NCBI RefSeq assembly: GCF_019679455.1
Contig: NZ_JAIEZQ010000001.1
Coordinates: 1,054,001 to 1,118,000 of the forward strand
Reading direction: 5' to 3'
Source: Nocardioides jiangsuensis
Lineage (GTDB): Bacteria; Actinomycetota; Actinomycetes; Propionibacteriales; Nocardioidaceae
DNA: 64,000 nucleotides
In this document: piece by piece, positions 26,927 through 42,050 of the stretch
Numbering within the stretch: position 1 is the first letter of the stretch
Layout of the letters: each line of letters begins with the position of its first letter
The notes under the pieces: model-generated
The model's input: only the letters and a program-made list of their open reading frames with translations
Database searches by the model: none
What the model was told of the DNA's origin: nothing
Position numbers and translations under genes: made by a program

Positions 26927-27673
26927 TCACCGGCCCTTCTTCGTGCGTGAGGTGCGGGGAGTGGGGGACTTCGTGGCGCGACGGGCGCTGCGCGAGGGGC
27001 GTAGCGCGTCCAAACCTAACCGGGACGGTCTGGTCGCCTCCACCCGGAGCACCGTGGTCGGCGGATCGATCAGGTCCGACCCGTACTCGACCACGGTCAC
27101 CGCGCCGGCGCCGTACCTGCGCAGCGCCGTCTTCGCCGTGACGATCTCCTCCTGAACCGACGACCCCTTCATCGCCACCAGAGCGCCACCCTCGCGGACG
27201 AGGGGCATCGACCAGCCGAGCAGTCGGTCCAACGGCGCGACCGCGCGGGAGGTCACCACGGAGAACTCGCGGTGGCCGTGCAGCTCCTCGGCCCGCGCGC
27301 GGACCACCTCGACGTTGTCGAGGCCCAGTGCCTGCACGGCCTCGTCGAGGAAAGCGGTGCGCCGCAGCAGGGGCTCGACCAGGGTCACCGACAGGTCCGG
27401 CCGCGCCAGCGCGAGCACGAGTCCTGGGAGCCCGGCACCGCTTCCGATGTCGCAGACGTCCGTCCCCTCCGGGATGGCGCGGCCGAGGAGAGCGCAGTTC
27501 ACCAGGTGGCGCTCCCACAGGCGCGGGACCTCGCGCGGACCGATCAGGCCACGGACCACACCGTCAGTGGCCAACAGGTCGGCGTACCGGACCGCCAGCG
27601 GCAGGTGAGTTGAGAACACCCCCGCAGCCGAGGCCGGCGGCGGGGGTGTTTCACGTGAAACGGAGTCGCTCAC
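26927..27673 (-). CDS. rsmG: 16S rRNA (guanine-527-N7)-methyltransferase
   Basis: The 248-residue product is RsmG/GidB, which uses S-adenosylmethionine to methylate G527 of 16S rRNA. The SAM site is CDIGSGAGLPGLVLALA, followed by VEPLLRRTAFLDE. The C-terminal 35 residues are a basic Arg/Ser/Lys tail beyond the usual family end. The first codons encode SVSRET over a parS site. It lies between jag (21 bp) and parA, as in other actinobacteria. Loss of this gene is known to give low-level streptomycin resistance in several bacteria. Confidence 0.95.
   Translation of the reverse strand: MSDSVSRETPPPPASAAGVFSTHLPLAVRYADLLATDGVVRGLIGPREVPRLWERHLVNCALLGRAIPEGTDVCDIGSGAGLPGLVLALARPDLSVTLVEPLLRRTAFLDEAVQALGLDNVEVVRARAEELHGHREFSVVTSRAVAPLDRLLGWSMPLVREGGALVAMKGSSVQEEIVTAKTALRRYGAGAVTVVEYGSDLIDPPTTVLRVEATRPSRLGLDALRPSRSARRATKSPTPRTSRTKKGR
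27647..27662. promoter_or_regulatory. parS site inside the start of rsmG
   Basis: TGTTTCACGTGAAACG is identical to the site at 26462. It covers codons 4-9 of rsmG and is read as VSRET. Confidence 0.92.
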
Positions 27674-27694
27674 GAAGAGATCATCTCGCCCCGA

Positions 27695-28210
27695 TCAGGC
27701 CGGCAGGACGACGACGTGCCGGCGAGGCTCGACGCCCTCGGACTCGGACTTGAGGCCCGCCTCGGCGATGGCGTCGTGCACCACCTTGCGCTCGAACGGG
27801 GACATCGGGTCGAGAGCGACCGGCTCGCCGGACTCCTTGACCATCGCCGCCGTCTCCGCCGCCAGCTTCTCCAGCGCCTCGCGGCGCGCCGCGCGGTAGC
27901 CGCTGATGTCCAGCATCAGCCGGGAGCGCTCGCCGGTCTCGCGGTACACCGCGAGGCGGGTGAGCTCCTGCAGTGCCTCCAAGACCTCGCCGTTCCGACC
28001 GACGAGCTGGCTCAGGTCGGCCCCGACGATGGACACCGCGGCGCGGTCACCCTCGACGTCCATGTCCAGGTCGCCGTCGAGGTCGGCGATGTCGAGCAGC
28101 TCCTCGAGGTAGTCGGCGGCGATGTCGCCCTCCTGCTCGAGTCGCTCGGTGCGGCTCAGGGTCTCCGGCTGGGCCGCGGTCTCCTCGCCGGTGCTGGTGT
28201 CGTCACTCAC
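27695..28210 (-). CDS. jag: RNA-binding protein Jag/KhpB (KH and R3H domains)
   Basis: The 171-residue product has an acidic N-terminus, a KH-like region (LVGRNGEVLEALQELTRLAV) and a C-terminal R3H segment with the spaced Arg and His in PFERKVVHDAIAE. The family binds RNA and is implicated in cell division and elongation. It sits 44 bp downstream of yidC in the conserved rpmH-rnpA-yidD-yidC-jag-rsmG unit. The GTG start gives MSDDTS. Confidence 0.92.
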   Translation of the reverse strand: MSDDTSTGEETAAQPETLSRTERLEQEGDIAADYLEELLDIADLDGDLDMDVEGDRAAVSIVGADLSQLVGRNGEVLEALQELTRLAVYRETGERSRLMLDISGYRAARREALEKLAAETAAMVKESGEPVALDPMSPFERKVVHDAIAEAGLKSESEGVEPRRHVVVLPA

Positions 28211-28254
28211 GTCGTGCTCCTTGGGCTGATGTACGGGTGGAGGTCAGGGGGTGG

Positions 28255-29328
28255 CTACGCGCCGGGCTTCTGCGGGTCGCCGCCGGGGACGTCGTCCGGG
28301 TTGTCGCCGACGTCCGGGTCCTGCTGCGCGCCGGAGTCGGTCTCTCCCGAGGCGGCACCCGGGTTGCCCTGCGGTCGCGGCCGCTGGCTCTTGCGCTGGC
28401 TCCGGGTCTGCTTCTTGGGCTGCTGGCGGGGCGCGGGCTTCGGCGCCTCCGTCTCCGGCTTCGCCTCGTCGGTCTCGATCGGCTGGACCGGCTTGCCCTT
28501 GCGGGCGGCCTTGTGAGCGACGCGTTCGGCCTTGGCCGCGGCGGCGGGCGTACCCGGAGCGGGGTTGTTGCGGATCACGTAGAACTGCTGGCCCATCGTC
28601 CACAGGTTCGACGTGGTCCAGTAGATCAGCACGCCAATCGGGAACGCGATACCGCCGACGGCGAAGACCAGGGGCAGCACGTAGAGCAGCATCTTCTGCT
28701 GCTGGGCGTAGGGCCCGGTCAGCGCGTCCGCCGGCATGTTCTTGCTCATCAGCTGGCGCTGGGTGAGGAACGTGGTCGCGGTCATCGCGAGCACCAGGAC
28801 CAGCGCCAGCACGCGCACGTTCCAGTCGTCGGTGGAGAGGAAGGTGTCCGCGATGTGCGCGCCGAACAGCGTCGACTCACCGAACTGGCGGGCCTGCTCG
28901 AGCGTGAGGACGCCCTTGGGGTTCTCCTTGGAGGCCTGGTCGAGCAGCCGGAACAGGGCGAGGAAGATCGGCATCTGGAGCAGGATGGGCAGGCAGGAGG
29001 CGAACGGGTTGGTCCCGGTCTCCTTGTACAGCGCCATCGTCTCCCGCGACAGGCGCTCGCGGTCGTGCCCGTACTTCTTCTGCAGCTCCTTCACCTTGGG
29101 CTGCAGCAGCTGCATGTTCCGGCTGGACTTGATCTGCTTGACGAACAGCGGGATCAGCGCGGCACGGATCACCAGGGTCAGGCCCACGATCGACAGCGCC
29201 CAGGCCCAGCCCGACTCCTCGCCGAAGAGGCGCCCGAAGAGCGAGTGGAACCCGGTCAGGATGACGGAGGTGATCCAGTACAGCGGCGCCATGATGAAGC
29301 TGCCGATGTCACCGAAGAAGTCGAACAC
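28255..29328 (-). CDS. yidC: membrane protein insertase YidC
   Basis: The 357-residue product is the Oxa1/YidC insertase that inserts and folds membrane proteins with or without SecYEG. Conserved stretches include the region around SRNMQLLQPKVKELQKKY, the NPFASCLPILLQMPIFLALFR segment and IGVLIYWTTSNLWTMGQQ. It has five hydrophobic segments and a basic C-terminal tail rich in Lys, Pro and Gln, as in Gram-positive YidC proteins that touch the ribosome. It is immediately downstream of yidD. Confidence 0.95.
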   Translation of the reverse strand: MFDFFGDIGSFIMAPLYWITSVILTGFHSLFGRLFGEESGWAWALSIVGLTLVIRAALIPLFVKQIKSSRNMQLLQPKVKELQKKYGHDRERLSRETMALYKETGTNPFASCLPILLQMPIFLALFRLLDQASKENPKGVLTLEQARQFGESTLFGAHIADTFLSTDDWNVRVLALVLVLAMTATTFLTQRQLMSKNMPADALTGPYAQQQKMLLYVLPLVFAVGGIAFPIGVLIYWTTSNLWTMGQQFYVIRNNPAPGTPAAAAKAERVAHKAARKGKPVQPIETDEAKPETEAPKPAPRQQPKKQTRSQRKSQRPRPQGNPGAASGETDSGAQQDPDVGDNPDDVPGGDPQKPGA

Positions 29329-29574
29329 TCAGGCTCCTCGAGTCTGGTGGTGCTGGTTGTCAGAGGGGGGAACGGGGTCGTAGCCCCCGGCGGCCCACGG
29401 GTGGCAGCGGGCCAGCCGGCGTACGGCGTACCAGCTGCCGCGGATGCTGCCGTGGACCGTCACCGCTTCGAGAGCGTAGGCGGAGCAGGAGGGGTGGTAG
29501 CGGCAGACCTGGCCGTACAGCGGGCTGATCGCGAACCGGTAGGCACGCAGCAGGCCGATCAGGATGTACTTCAT
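29329..29574 (-). CDS. yidD: membrane protein insertion efficiency factor YidD
   Basis: The 81-residue product matches YidD, with [20 protein letters not shown] and [24 protein letters not shown], three conserved cysteines and an amphipathic N-terminal helix. It helps YidC-dependent insertion at the inner membrane. The ATG at 29574 overlaps the rnpA stop (ATGA). A longer open frame upstream is only the rnpA shadow. The stop codon abuts the yidC start. Confidence 0.95.
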   Translation of the reverse strand: MKYILIGLLRAYRFAISPLYGQVCRYHPSCSAYALEAVTVHGSIRGSWYAVRRLARCHPWAAGGYDPVPPSDNQHHQTRGA

Positions 29575-29939
29575 CGGCCGCCGCCGGTCTGGGAGCGGCG
29601 CTCGAGGCGGTCCAGAGCGCGGTCGAAGTCGTCGCCGAGCACGGCGTACGACGCCGTGGCGGCGGGCGGCAGCGCCCTGACCACGAGCACGCCAGAGCCC
29701 GGCAGCGACGAGAGTCGCTCCCGGGCTAGGTGTCGAAGGCGGCGTTTCACCAGGTTCCGTGTCACAGCCGGCCCGACGGCCTTGCTGACCACGAACCCCA
29801 CCTGGGGCCGGCGGCCGGCCGTCTCCGTGGAGGGGACGGCCAGGTGGAGCACCAGGGTGCTGGTGCCCGCTCGGCGCCCGGTGCGGACCGCCCACGAGAA
29901 CAGCTGGCTCGAGGTGAGCCGGCTTTCCCGTGTCAGCAC
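29571..29939 (-). CDS. rnpA: ribonuclease P protein component
   Basis: The 122-residue basic protein is the RNase P cofactor that helps the catalytic RNA remove tRNA 5' leaders. The signature [20 protein letters not shown], with the RNR-like [11 protein letters not shown], is present. The GTG start is 55 bp downstream of rpmH, giving the conserved rpmH-rnpA order. Confidence 0.93.
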   Translation of the reverse strand: MLTRESRLTSSQLFSWAVRTGRRAGTSTLVLHLAVPSTETAGRRPQVGFVVSKAVGPAVTRNLVKRRLRHLARERLSSLPGSGVLVVRALPPAATASYAVLGDDFDRALDRLERRSQTGGGR

Positions 29940-29993
29940 GCGGCGCCCCGGTGGGGCGGCCGACGGGTCAACGCAACGAGTTGGACGCGGGGA

Positions 29994-30131
29994 TCAGGCG
30001 GCCAGGCGGTTGCGGCCCTTGCGGCGGCGCGACGCCAGGATGGCGCGGCCGGCGCGGGTGCGCATCCGCAGACGGAAACCGTGCGTCTTGTGACGACGAC
30101 GGTTGTTCGGCTGGAACGTACGCTTGCTCAC
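29994..30131 (-). CDS. rpmH: 50S ribosomal protein L34
   Basis: The 45-residue L34 begins [20 protein letters not shown] and ends GRNRLAA, nearly invariant in bacteria. The GTG start is at 30131. It is the first gene of the leftward rpmH-to-parB series and diverges from dnaA across the 685-bp origin-side gap. Confidence 0.97.
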   Translation of the reverse strand: MSKRTFQPNNRRRHKTHGFRLRMRTRAGRAILASRRRKGRNRLAA

Positions 30132-30816
30132 GAGTTTGCTCTCCGGTTTCGGGGATGAAGTCCAGGATGTTCTCGGACCGGGTCAGCGTCAGTGCAGTGT
30201 GCCTGTTCGGCTGGCACCGCCCACCCGCGGCGAACCAGCCGTCCTCCCTCGGGTGAGCGAGTCCTGCTGGTTGTCCGTGGACATGCGGCACCGGTCGACA
30301 CCGGTTCGACCGCACAACGGTACGCGGAGCCGTGGTAGGGGGTCAAACCGGCGGCCGGTCCGCCGCGGCGGCACCCGAATCGGTCACCGTCGCACGGCCG
30401 CGTCCCGCTGTCACGGTGCCACGCCGTGACGAACCACGGCAAACCGGCCACACCACCACGATCCGGTGTCTACCATGCCTGTGGACAACGGCTTGATCCA
30501 CAGGCACGCCGGTTGTTAGCGTCAGCGAGCCCGAGATTCCCCTCGGTCTCTCTTCACCCGCATCTCCCCGGCTCCCCTGATCGATGGTGGAAATCCGGCG
30601 AATGCCCCTCTGACCAGGCATGACGCTGGCGCCGAGGTGTGGAGCTCGACCGGCCTCGACAGGTCCCCGAAGCAACGCGGGGACGGCATGCACAACCTGT
30701 GGACAAAGGTGTGGACCCAGTGATCCGGGCCGCACCCGTTCCTCCGGTGCCAGGGGGACCACCCTGACGGATCTGCCGAACGATGACTTGCATGGAAATG
30801 GAGTGGGGAGACCCGC
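30132..30816. other. rpmH-dnaA intergenic region, part of the putative origin
   Basis: This 685-bp gap holds perfect DnaA boxes TGTGGACAA at 30480 and 30698, a one-mismatch box TGATCCACA at 30494 and weaker ones at 30271 and 30710. A 7-bp stem hairpin GTCACGG/CCGTGAC lies at 30410-30430. It must also contain the rpmH and dnaA promoters; I could not fix their -10 boxes. No protein-coding signal is convincing here. Confidence 0.7.
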
Positions 30817-32451
30817 GTGGACGAGAGACCAGCACACTTCGGCGGAGACGGCCTCGGACACGGGGCCCGGCGTGAGACTCACCACGACGACCCCTACGAC
30901 GGCGGACGGGACAACCGGCGCGACCACCACCGGGACGGCGCCTGGGATGACGACTCCGGCGAGCACGTCCCCGCCCACCGCTCCACGCGGCGCGCCGACC
31001 GCGGCACCGACCTGGCCTCGGTGTGGGTGACCCTGGTCGACGACCTCCCGCCGAACCAGCGGGCCTGGCTCGCGGCCAGCCGACCGGTGACGGTGCACGA
31101 GAACACCGCGATCATCGCGGTCGCCGACGAGTTCACCCGCAACCAGCTCGAGGGCCGGCTGCGCACCCGGCTCGAGGACAGCCTCACCGACGCGCTGGGC
31201 CTTCAGGTCCGGATCGCGGTGACGGTCGACCCCGACCTGGAGACCTCGGCGAAGCCGCCGGTGACCGACGGCCGCACCGGCGACGCATCACTGACGATGA
31301 ATCCACAGATCGACTTGTCGACAAATCCCCTTGATATCCCGACGCCGCTGGCCTCGTCGGCGGCGCCCACCGGCCCCGTGCCGACGTCCTCCTCGGGTCC
31401 GGGCAACGTGCTCGAGACCCGGCTGAACCCCAAGTACATCTTCGAGACCTTCGTGATCGGGTCCTCGAACCGGTTCGCCCACGCCGCCGCGGTGGCGGTG
31501 GCCGAGGCACCGGGCAAGGCCTACAACCCGCTGCTGATCTACGGCGACTCGGGTCTGGGCAAGACCCACCTCCTGCACGCCATCGGTCACTACGTGCGCA
31601 GCCTCTTCAACGGTGCCCGGGTCCGGTACGTGTCGAGCGAGGAGTTCACCAACGAGTTCATCAACGCGATCCGGGACGACAAGGCCGCGACGTTCCAGCG
31701 CCGCTACCGCGACGTCGACGTCCTGCTGATCGACGACATCCAGTTCCTGGAGGGGAAGATCCAGACGCAGGAGGAGTTCTTCCACACGTTCAACACCCTC
31801 CACAACGCGAACAAGCAGATCGTGATCACCTCCGACCGGGCACCGAAGCGGCTCGAGGCGCTCGAGGACCGGCTGCGCAACCGGTTCGAGTGGGGCCTGA
31901 TCACCGACGTGCAGCCGCCGGACCTCGAGACCCGGATCGCGATCCTCCGCAAGAAGGCCGCCATCGAGCGGATGACCGCGCCGCCGGACGTGCTCGAGTT
32001 CATCGCCAGCAAGATCCAGACCAACATCCGCGAGCTCGAGGGCGCGCTGATCCGGGTCACCGCGTTCGCCAGCCTGAACCGGCAGCCGGTGGACCTGACT
32101 CTCGCCGAGATCGTGCTCAAGGACCTGATCCCCGAGGGCGGGGAGCCCGAGATCAGCGCGGCGCTGATCATCGCGCAGACCGCCGCCTACTTCGGCCTCT
32201 CCATCGACGACCTGTGCGGCTCGAGCCGGAGCCGGGTGCTGGTCACCGCGCGGCAGATTGCGATGTACCTGTGCCGTGAGCTCACCGACCTGTCCCTGCC
32301 CAAGATCGGCCAGCAGTTCGGCGGTCGCGACCACACGACGGTCATGCACGCCGACAAGAAGATCCGTCAGCTGCTCGCCGAGCGTCGCAGCGTCTACAAC
32401 CAGGTCACCGAGCTCACCAACCGGATCAAGCAGCAGGCCCGACAGGTGTGA
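30817..32451 (+). CDS. dnaA: chromosomal replication initiator DnaA
   Basis: The 544-residue AAA+ initiator binds DnaA boxes and opens the origin. It shows domain I ([20 protein letters not shown]), Walker [17 protein letters not shown], Walker [13 protein letters not shown], and the domain IV box-binding motif [16 protein letters not shown]. The first 63 residues are an unusual Asp/Arg/His-rich extension before domain I. The only later in-frame start (GTG at 31021) would cut into domain I, and GGGGAG precedes the GTG at 30817, so the extension is probably real. Confidence 0.96.
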   Translation: MDERPAHFGGDGLGHGARRETHHDDPYDGGRDNRRDHHRDGAWDDDSGEHVPAHRSTRRADRGTDLASVWVTLVDDLPPNQRAWLAASRPVTVHENTAIIAVADEFTRNQLEGRLRTRLEDSLTDALGLQVRIAVTVDPDLETSAKPPVTDGRTGDASLTMNPQIDLSTNPLDIPTPLASSAAPTGPVPTSSSGPGNVLETRLNPKYIFETFVIGSSNRFAHAAAVAVAEAPGKAYNPLLIYGDSGLGKTHLLHAIGHYVRSLFNGARVRYVSSEEFTNEFINAIRDDKAATFQRRYRDVDVLLIDDIQFLEGKIQTQEEFFHTFNTLHNANKQIVITSDRAPKRLEALEDRLRNRFEWGLITDVQPPDLETRIAILRKKAAIERMTAPPDVLEFIASKIQTNIRELEGALIRVTAFASLNRQPVDLTLAEIVLKDLIPEGGEPEISAALIIAQTAAYFGLSIDDLCGSSRSRVLVTARQIAMYLCRELTDLSLPKIGQQFGGRDHTTVMHADKKIRQLLAERRSVYNQVTELTNRIKQQARQV

Positions 32452-32889
32452 CTCCCCTCCTGGCGAGCCCCGCGAACGACAACTTTTCCGGGGTTCTCGC
32501 TGGGGACGCGGGTGTGGAGTCTTGTCATTCATCCCGGGATAGCGTGTGGACAACCTGGGCGGTACGACGGGACGGCCGGCCGCCGTACACAACCCACCCG
32601 GACTTGTCACGACGCCCTCCACACCCCCTGGGGACGGAAAAACGGCCGCTGACCTGGGAAAACGTGAGTTCTCCACAGTATCCACGGATGCTATGAAGAC
32701 GATGAGCCCAATGACATCTACCTCGCCCGGAAACTTCTACCGGCCCTCTTCCTGGGGACAACCCCTCCCGACCAGGTGCCGGCCCGACCACCGCCGAGAT
32801 CACCAGATACCCACTACCCCTGCCGGTCCACGTCGGCTCATGGCAGGATTCACTCCCGCACTGCTGACCACGCATGGAGGCGAACCCCA
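32452..32889. other. dnaA-dnaN intergenic region, likely oriC
   Basis: The 438-bp gap has a perfect DnaA box TGTGGACAA (32545), one-mismatch boxes TTCTCCACA (32669) and TGGGGACAA (32753) and a weaker GTATCCACG (32678). An A/T-richer stretch at about 32635-32740 could be the unwinding element. The dnaA-dnaN position is where oriC lies in Streptomyces and Mycobacterium. A GGAGG at about 32875 serves dnaN. Confidence 0.75.
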
Positions 32890-34032
32890 GTGAAGTTCCG
32901 CGTCGAGCGCGACGTCCTTGCCGACGCCGTGGCCTGGGCTGCGCGCAGCCTCCCGGTCCGGCCGAGCGTCCCGGTCCTTGCCGGCCTGCTCATCGAGACC
33001 ACCGACGACGGTCTCGTGCTGTCGACGTTCGACTACGAGACCTCCGCGCGCGCCACGCTGCCCGCCGACGTGACCGACGAGGGCCGCGCCCTGGTCTCCG
33101 GCCGGCTGCTTGCCGACATCTGCCGAAGCCTGCCCAACAAGCCGGTCGAGATGACCATCGACGGCGCGAAGGTCTCGCTCACCTGCGGCTCGGCCCGGTT
33201 CAGCCTGCAGACGATGCCCGTCGAGGAGTACCCGGCGCTGCCCGAGATGCCGGCCGCCACCGGCACCGTGAACAGCGACGTCTTCGCCGCCGCCGTCGCC
33301 CAGGCCGTGGTGGCCGCGGGCCGCGACGACATGCTCCCGGTGCTGACCGGTGTCCGGCTCGAGATCGAGGGCGCCAGCATCTCGCTGCTGGCCACCGACC
33401 GCTTCCGGCTCTCGCACCGCGAGCTGTCGTGGGAGCCCGGCGTCACCGACGCGTCGGCGGCCGCGCTGGTCCCGGCCAAGGTGCTCGCGGACACCGCGAA
33501 GTCGCTGACCGCCGGCAGCCAGGTCACCATCGCGCTGTCCACCTCCGGTGCCGGCGAGGGCATCATCGGCTTCGAGGGCTCGGCCGGCGGCGGCGTCCGC
33601 CGTACGACGACCCGGCTCCTCGACGGCGAGTTCCCCAAGGTCCGCACGCTGTTCCCGACCGAGCACCTGACCCTGGCCCGGGTCGACAAGGCGTCGCTCG
33701 TGGAGTCGGTCAAGCGCGTCTCGCTCGTCGCCGAGCGCAACACCGCCGTCCAGCTCGCGTTCAGCGACGGCGTGCTCACGCTCGACGCCGGCAGCGGCGA
33801 CGAGGCGCAGGCGTCGGAGTCGATCGAGGCCTCGGTCGAGGGTGACGACATCACCACCGGCTTCAACCCGCAGTTCCTGCTCGACGGGCTCACCGCCATC
33901 GAGGCCCCGGTCGTGGAGCTCGCCTTCACCCAGGCCTCGAAGCCCGCGGTGATGGCCGGCGCACGGTCCATGGACGCGGACGCCGACCTGGCCTTCCGCT
34001 ACCTGCTGATGCCCCGCCGCCTGCTGTCCTGA
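32890..34032 (+). CDS. dnaN: DNA polymerase III beta subunit (sliding clamp)
   Basis: The 380-residue product is the ring-shaped processivity clamp. It has three topologically similar domains and typical motifs such as MKFRVERDVLADAVAWAAR, LLATDRFRLSHREL and, near the C-terminus, the FNPQFLLDGL region, ending in YLLMPRRL. The GTG start at 32890 is supported by MKFRVER alignment with other actinobacterial DnaN. It is first in dnaN-gnd-recF-DUF721. Confidence 0.97.
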   Translation: MKFRVERDVLADAVAWAARSLPVRPSVPVLAGLLIETTDDGLVLSTFDYETSARATLPADVTDEGRALVSGRLLADICRSLPNKPVEMTIDGAKVSLTCGSARFSLQTMPVEEYPALPEMPAATGTVNSDVFAAAVAQAVVAAGRDDMLPVLTGVRLEIEGASISLLATDRFRLSHRELSWEPGVTDASAAALVPAKVLADTAKSLTAGSQVTIALSTSGAGEGIIGFEGSAGGGVRRTTTRLLDGEFPKVRTLFPTEHLTLARVDKASLVESVKRVSLVAERNTAVQLAFSDGVLTLDAGSGDEAQASESIEASVEGDDITTGFNPQFLLDGLTAIEAPVVELAFTQASKPAVMAGARSMDADADLAFRYLLMPRRLLS

Positions 34033-34116
34033 CGCGGTCGGCCGGGGCAACCGGGCCTCGGTTAGCCTGACGGAACAGCACGTGCCCGTGGACCACGGGG
34101 AGAGGAAACGCACCAC

Positions 34117-35121
34117 ATGGAACTCGGACTCATCGGCCTGGGCAAGATGGGCGGCAACATGCGCGAGCGGCTGCGCCGCGCGGGCCACACCGTGGTCGGG
34201 TTCGACCACAACCCCGACGTCCGCGACGTCGAGAGCGTCGAGGACCTGGTCGCCGCCCTCCCCTCCCCCAAGGTGGTCTGGGTGATGGTGCCCGCCGGAG
34301 ACCCGACCCGCGAGACCGTGCGCACGCTCAAGGGCCTGCTCGACGAGGGCGACGTCGTGATCGACGGCGGCAACTCCCGGTGGACCGACGACCTGGTGCA
34401 CGGCGAGCTGCTCGCCGAGAACGGCATCGGCTTCGTCGACTGCGGCGTCTCCGGCGGCGTGTGGGGCCTGGAGAACGGCTACGCGCTGATGGCCGGCGGT
34501 TCCCCCGATGACATCGCCAAGGTCCAGCCGGTCTTCGACGCGCTCAAGCCCGAGGGCGAGTTCGGCTGGGTGCACGCGGGCAAGGTCGGTGCCGGGCACT
34601 TCTCGAAGATGGTCCACAACGGCATCGAGTACGCCCTCATGCAGTCCTACGCCGAGGGCTTCGAGCTGCTCAGCAAGGTCGACATGGTCGACAACGTCAC
34701 CGAGGTCTTCCGCTCCTGGCGCGAGGGCACCGTGATCCGCTCGTGGCTGCTCGACCTGCTCGTCGCCGCGCTCGACGACGACGACAAGCTCGCCGGGATC
34801 CGCGGTTATGCGGAGGACTCCGGCGAGGGCCGCTGGACCGTCGAGGCGGCGATCGAGAACGCCGTCCCGATGCACGCCATCGCCTCCTCGCTGTTCGCGC
34901 GGTTCGCCTCGCGCCAGGACGACAGCCCGGCGATGAAGGCCGTCGCCGCGATGCGCAACCAGTTCGGCGGGCACGCGGTGCGGACCGACGCGCCGGCCAC
35001 CTCCGCCGACGCCGCCGGCACTCCCCCGACCACCGGCGACACGACCGGTGGCACGCCGGCGCAGTCCCCGGCGGCGCAGGCCGCCGGGTCCGGGTCGGGC
35101 ACCGCACCCGCGGAGAGCTAA
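34117..35121 (+). CDS. gnd: 6-phosphogluconate dehydrogenase, short (decarboxylating) type
   Basis: The 334-residue enzyme oxidatively decarboxylates 6-phosphogluconate to ribulose-5-phosphate. The N-terminal [20 protein letters not shown] binds the dinucleotide. [24 protein letters not shown] and the catalytic-lysine region [17 protein letters not shown] are present. About 300 residues correspond to the short family; the last 45 form a Pro/Thr/Ala/Gly tail. A TAGCCT -10-like box at 34063 and a GGGGAGAGG ribosome site precede it. The dnaN-gnd-recF order is known from some mycobacteria. Confidence 0.93.
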   Translation: MELGLIGLGKMGGNMRERLRRAGHTVVGFDHNPDVRDVESVEDLVAALPSPKVVWVMVPAGDPTRETVRTLKGLLDEGDVVIDGGNSRWTDDLVHGELLAENGIGFVDCGVSGGVWGLENGYALMAGGSPDDIAKVQPVFDALKPEGEFGWVHAGKVGAGHFSKMVHNGIEYALMQSYAEGFELLSKVDMVDNVTEVFRSWREGTVIRSWLLDLLVAALDDDDKLAGIRGYAEDSGEGRWTVEAAIENAVPMHAIASSLFARFASRQDDSPAMKAVAAMRNQFGGHAVRTDAPATSADAAGTPPTTGDTTGGTPAQSPAAQAAGSGSGTAPAES

Positions 35122-35128
35122 GGCACCG

Positions 35129-36289
35129 GTGCACGTCACCCACCTCTCGCTGCACGACTTCCGGTCGTACGCCGACACGGAGGTCGCTCTCGGGCCGGGC
35201 GTCACGTCGTTCATCGGGCGCAACGGGCAGGGCAAGACGAACGTCGTCGAGGCGATCGACTACATCGCCCGGCTCTCCTCGCACCGGGTCTCCAGCGACG
35301 CGCCGCTGGTCCGCTTCGGCGCCGAGCAGGCGGTGGTACGCGCGGCCGTGGTCCGCGACGAGCGCACCGCGCTGCTCGAGATCGAGATCAACCCCGGCAG
35401 GTCCAACCGGGCCCGGATCAACAAGTCGCCGCTGCCGAAGTCCCGGGAGATGCTGGGCATGGTACGCACCGTGCTGTTCTCCCCCGAGGACCTCGCGCTG
35501 GTGAAGGGCGACCCGTCGGAACGACGGCGCTTCCTCGACGACCTGCTCGTGCTCCGCGCCCCCCGGTACGCCGGCGTCCGCTCCGACTACGACCGGGTGC
35601 TGCGCCAACGCAACTCCCTGCTCAAGACCGCCGGCGCCGCGCGCCGCAGCGGGTCCGGCGGGAGCCGCGCGGAGGCGGCGCTGTCCACGCTCGGGGTGTG
35701 GGACACCCACCTCGCCCGCACCGGCGCGGAGCTCCTCGCGGCCCGGCTGGCCCTGGTGGAGGAGCTCAAGCCGCTGGTCGGCAAGGCCTACGAGGCGGTC
35801 GCCCGGGGGGCCACCCGCTCCGACGCGACCATGGCCTACCGGCCGTCGTTCGAGCTGCCGGAGCCGACCGAGGGACCGCTCCCCGACCGCGCGGTGCTGG
35901 CCGAGGCGCTGATGGCCGAGGTGGAGCGCCGCCGCTCCGACGAGCTGGACCGCGGGGTCAGCCTGGTCGGGCCGCACCGCGACGAGCTGCACCTGATGCT
36001 CGGGCCGCTGCCGGTGAAGGGATACGCCAGCCACGGCGAGTCCTGGTCCTTCGCGCTGGCGCTCCGGCTGGCGTCGTACGACCTGCTGCGCGCCGGCGGC
36101 GACGACCCGATCCTGATCCTCGACGACGTCTTCGCCGAGCTCGACACCGAGCGCCGCGAACGGCTGGCCGAGATGGTGGCCGACGCGGAGCAGGTGCTCG
36201 TCACCGCGGCGGTGCCGGCCGACGTCCCGGCGGCGCTCGCGGGCGCGCGGGTGCTCGTGGCCGACGGGCAGGTGACCCGTGCCGACTGA
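35129..36289 (+). CDS. recF: DNA repair/replication protein RecF
   Basis: The 386-residue SMC-like ATPase loads RecA at single-strand gaps. It carries [19 protein letters not shown], Walker [14 protein letters not shown], and a C-terminal signature and Walker B ([18 protein letters not shown]). The GTG at 35129 is 7 bp after the gnd stop. The stop overlaps the DUF721 start by 11 bp. Confidence 0.96.
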   Translation: MHVTHLSLHDFRSYADTEVALGPGVTSFIGRNGQGKTNVVEAIDYIARLSSHRVSSDAPLVRFGAEQAVVRAAVVRDERTALLEIEINPGRSNRARINKSPLPKSREMLGMVRTVLFSPEDLALVKGDPSERRRFLDDLLVLRAPRYAGVRSDYDRVLRQRNSLLKTAGAARRSGSGGSRAEAALSTLGVWDTHLARTGAELLAARLALVEELKPLVGKAYEAVARGATRSDATMAYRPSFELPEPTEGPLPDRAVLAEALMAEVERRRSDELDRGVSLVGPHRDELHLMLGPLPVKGYASHGESWSFALALRLASYDLLRAGGDDPILILDDVFAELDTERRERLAEMVADAEQVLVTAAVPADVPAALAGARVLVADGQVTRAD

Positions 36290-36887
36290 CGACGAGCGCC
36301 CCGACCCGTCCGGGACGGACCCGTCCGGGGCGCCGACGCCGGCCCGTCCCGAGGGGCCGGAGGAGGCGCCGCACGAGGACACCGGCCTCGACCTCGCGCG
36401 CAGCATCGCCCGGTCGCTGGCGGGTTCCAAGCGCGCGGCGTCCAGGCAGAACCAGCGCCGCGGCCCGGCCCGGCCCGGCCGCCGCTTCCCGCGCTCCGAC
36501 GCCAAGACGTCCGGCGCGCACCCCGACGAGCGGGACCCGCAGCTGCTCGACAACACCATCGGCCGGTTGATCGCCGAGCAGGGCTGGGGCACCGACGTGC
36601 GGGTGCACGGGGTGTTCTCGCGGTGGGACCACCTCGTCGGCCGCGACGTCGCCCAGCACTGCCGGCCCGAGGCGTTCTCCGACGGGAAGCTGCGGGTGCG
36701 CACCGACTCGACCGCCTGGGCGACCCAGATGCGGCTGCTCGCGCCGACCGTGCTGCGCCGGCTCAACGAGGAGCTCGGGGACGGCACGGTGACCCTGATC
36801 GACGTCCAGGGACCCAGCGGCCCGACCTGGCGCAAGGGCCCCCGGTCGGTGCGTGACGGACGCGGTCCGCGCGACACCTACGGCTGA
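36279..36887 (+). CDS. DUF721 domain protein (DciA-like)
   Basis: The 202-residue product has a disordered, charged N-terminal 95 residues and a C-terminal DUF721 fold ([39 protein letters not shown]). Proteins of this position and family (Rv0004) are related to DciA, the ancestral loader of the DnaB helicase. It overlaps recF. The link to helicase loading is from family knowledge. Confidence 0.85.
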   Translation: MPTDDERPDPSGTDPSGAPTPARPEGPEEAPHEDTGLDLARSIARSLAGSKRAASRQNQRRGPARPGRRFPRSDAKTSGAHPDERDPQLLDNTIGRLIAEQGWGTDVRVHGVFSRWDHLVGRDVAQHCRPEAFSDGKLRVRTDSTAWATQMRLLAPTVLRRLNEELGDGTVTLIDVQGPSGPTWRKGPRSVRDGRGPRDTYG

Positions 36888-39307
<2,420 letters not shown>

Positions 39308-39356
39308 TGGCACCGCACCGCAACGCGCCCCGTCGTACGCACCAGAGAGATAGCCA

Positions 39357-42049
<2,693 letters not shown>

Positions 42050-42050
<1 letters not shown>

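Noticed and set aside
30285-30312. Short direct repeat CCGGTCGAC / CCGGTTCGAC in the rpmH-dnaA gap looked like an iteron.
   Set aside because: Only two imperfect copies, rich in CG like the genome; too short for an iteron array.
24109-31324. The palindrome TTGTCGACAA occurs near the parB end (24109-24120) and inside dnaA (31315-31324).
   Set aside because: Two copies of a 10-bp palindrome in 64 kb are not enough to call a site; the parB copy is part of a terminator stem and the dnaA copy is coding.
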